This document shows, one piece after another, positions 63,182 through 64,000 of a stretch of 64,000 nt of DNA. The notes beneath the pieces were generated by a model that saw only the letters and a program-made list of their open reading frames with translations, did no database searches and was not told the DNA's origin. Made by a program: the position numbers and the translations under genes. The first letter of the stretch is position 1. Each line of letters begins with the position of its first letter. Source of the DNA: UBA11612 sp963662375 (lineage in GTDB: Bacteria; Pseudomonadota; Alphaproteobacteria; Rhodospirillales; Rhodospirillaceae); contig CAXXRP010000003.1 of NCBI GenBank assembly GCA_963662375.2, positions 104,098-168,097 on the forward strand, given 5' to 3'.

Positions 63182-64000
63182 ATGCCCAACAGGGATTTCA
63201 GCGGCTGGCATCCAGACCCGGAGAAGTTCCTCGCGGCCCTTCGACCTTGGGGCTTGAGGCAGACCGGCAAGGACGAATACCGGGCGCGCTGCCCGGCGCA
63301 TGATGGCGGCGACCCGAATCTCGCCATACGCCACGACGGCGACAAGGTCTTGGCGCACTGCCATTCACACGGCTGCACCTTCGAGGCGATCCGGCTGGCG
63401 CTTGGGCTGGAGCGTGACCCGCCGCGTGCGGACGACAGCCGGCGCAAGCCCGATGATCGTTTCGTGTATCAGGACCGTCGATTGCCTGGTGACCGGTTTC
63501 GTCCTAATCCCGTCACCCGGGACGAGTCCGCCATTGCTAATCGGATCAGGTTTGCGATCAACATCTGGCGCGCATCGGAACCCGCTATGGGAACGCCGGT
63601 GGAAGCCTATTTGCATTCACGGGACCTCACGCTGCGTCCGCCGGACACCTTACGCTTCCATGGAAGCCTGAAACACCCGTCGGGCGGCGATTTGGCCGTG
63701 CGATGGTTGCTCTTGTAACGCGCGGTACCGACGATGCGCCGCTCGCCATTCACCGCACCTTCCTTGCCCGCGACGGGTCTGGCAAGGCCCCGGTAGATCC
63801 GAAAAAAATGATGCTCGGTCCGTGCCGGAGCGGCGCGGTCCGTCTCAGCCAGCCCGGTGACATGCTGATGGTTGGGGAAGGCAACGAAACATGTCTCGCC
63901 GCGATGCAGGCGACAGGCCATCCGGCCTGGGCCGCGCTGTCCACGTCGGGGCTGCGGGCGCTCGATATACCCGACTATGTGCGCGAGGTGATTGTTCTCG
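63182..64000 (+). pseudogene. CHC2-zinc-finger/Toprim primase-like gene, frameshifted, runs off right edge
   Basis: From ATG 63182 the frame reads YRARCPAHDGGDPNLAIRHD and LAHCHSHGCTFEAIRLALGL, a CHC2-type zinc finger (Cys, His, His/Cys pairs). It continues to a stop at 63718. Around 63685-63700 another frame takes over: MVALVTRGTDDAPLAIHRTF, KKMMLGPCRSGAVRLSQPGD and the Toprim region MLMVGEGNETCLAAMQATGH, open to the edge. Relatives have GxETC with Ile where this has Asn. It is a replication primase/helicase-type gene of mobile elements, either frameshifted by one base or split in two cistrons. Confidence 0.75.

Noticed and set aside
1..64000. CRISPR arrays, insertion sequences or prophage structural genes
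   Set aside because: No regularly spaced repeats, transposase motifs or capsid/tail genes were seen. The only mobile-element genes are those after 61.2 kb.

Overview
The window reads as a moderately GC-rich alphaproteobacterial chromosome, most likely Rhodospirillales-like. The evidence is several lineage-typical genes and gene orders: a split pntAA-pntAB-pntB transhydrogenase, a COQ9-family gene, a TrcR-type DUF1013 protein next to a quinone oxidoreductase and a DUF1192 protein, and a pyruvate kinase / N-formylglutamate amidohydrolase / DUF1244 / gapR neighbourhood. No rRNA, tRNA or CRISPR array could be recognised.

Layout. 1-13.6 kb is accessory DNA rich in broken genes: hydrolase, luciferase-like, crotonase, PQQ-dehydrogenase and nucleoside phosphorylase remnants, plus an intact glutathione transferase, an NHL propeller lipoprotein, two glycosyltransferase genes (the second frameshifted), an ABC-2 exporter pair and a creatininase-family protein. 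14-17.3 kb holds a secreted heme-motif propeller protein and a thiolase. 17.5-23 kb covers GTP-type PEP carboxykinase and a nitrogen locus (glnK, amt and a TorF-like porin) with two divergent sigma-54 promoters. 23-31.7 kb has an EF-G-like GTPase, hydrolases, a DEAD-box helicase, an FKBP isomerase and a decaying tandem of three VOC genes. 32-37.3 kb has rpmJ, pyk, a cupin, a DMT exporter, FGase, DUF1244 and gapR. 37.3-51 kb has acyl-CoA ligase, M3 peptidase, an ABC1 kinase, pntAA/AB/B, kup and rpsU. 51-61 kb has def-COQ9, a GST, purE/purK, DUF465 proteins, TrcR and quinone oxidoreductase. From 61.2 kb to the right edge lies the start of an integrative element (tyrosine integrase, unknown protein, AlpA-like excisionase, CHC2/Toprim primase-like gene).

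The main signal is damage. About twenty genes carry premature stops, 1-nt frameshifts (several in homopolymers) or end truncations, while most of the central metabolic and translation genes beside them are intact. All three stop codons occur as lesions and TGA is also a normal terminator, so this is not codon reassignment. Two explanations fit: ongoing pseudogenization, as in a recently host-restricted or relaxed-selection lineage, or an error-prone assembly. The intact core argues for the first; the homopolymer bias argues that part is the second. The amber codon in gapR at its native locus is the most surprising lesion.

How the genes work together: pntAB, PEPCK and pyk handle redox and the PEP/pyruvate node; sigma-54 with PII and Amt handles nitrogen scavenging; purE/purK serve purine synthesis; def, rpsU, rpmJ and the helicase serve translation and RNA metabolism.
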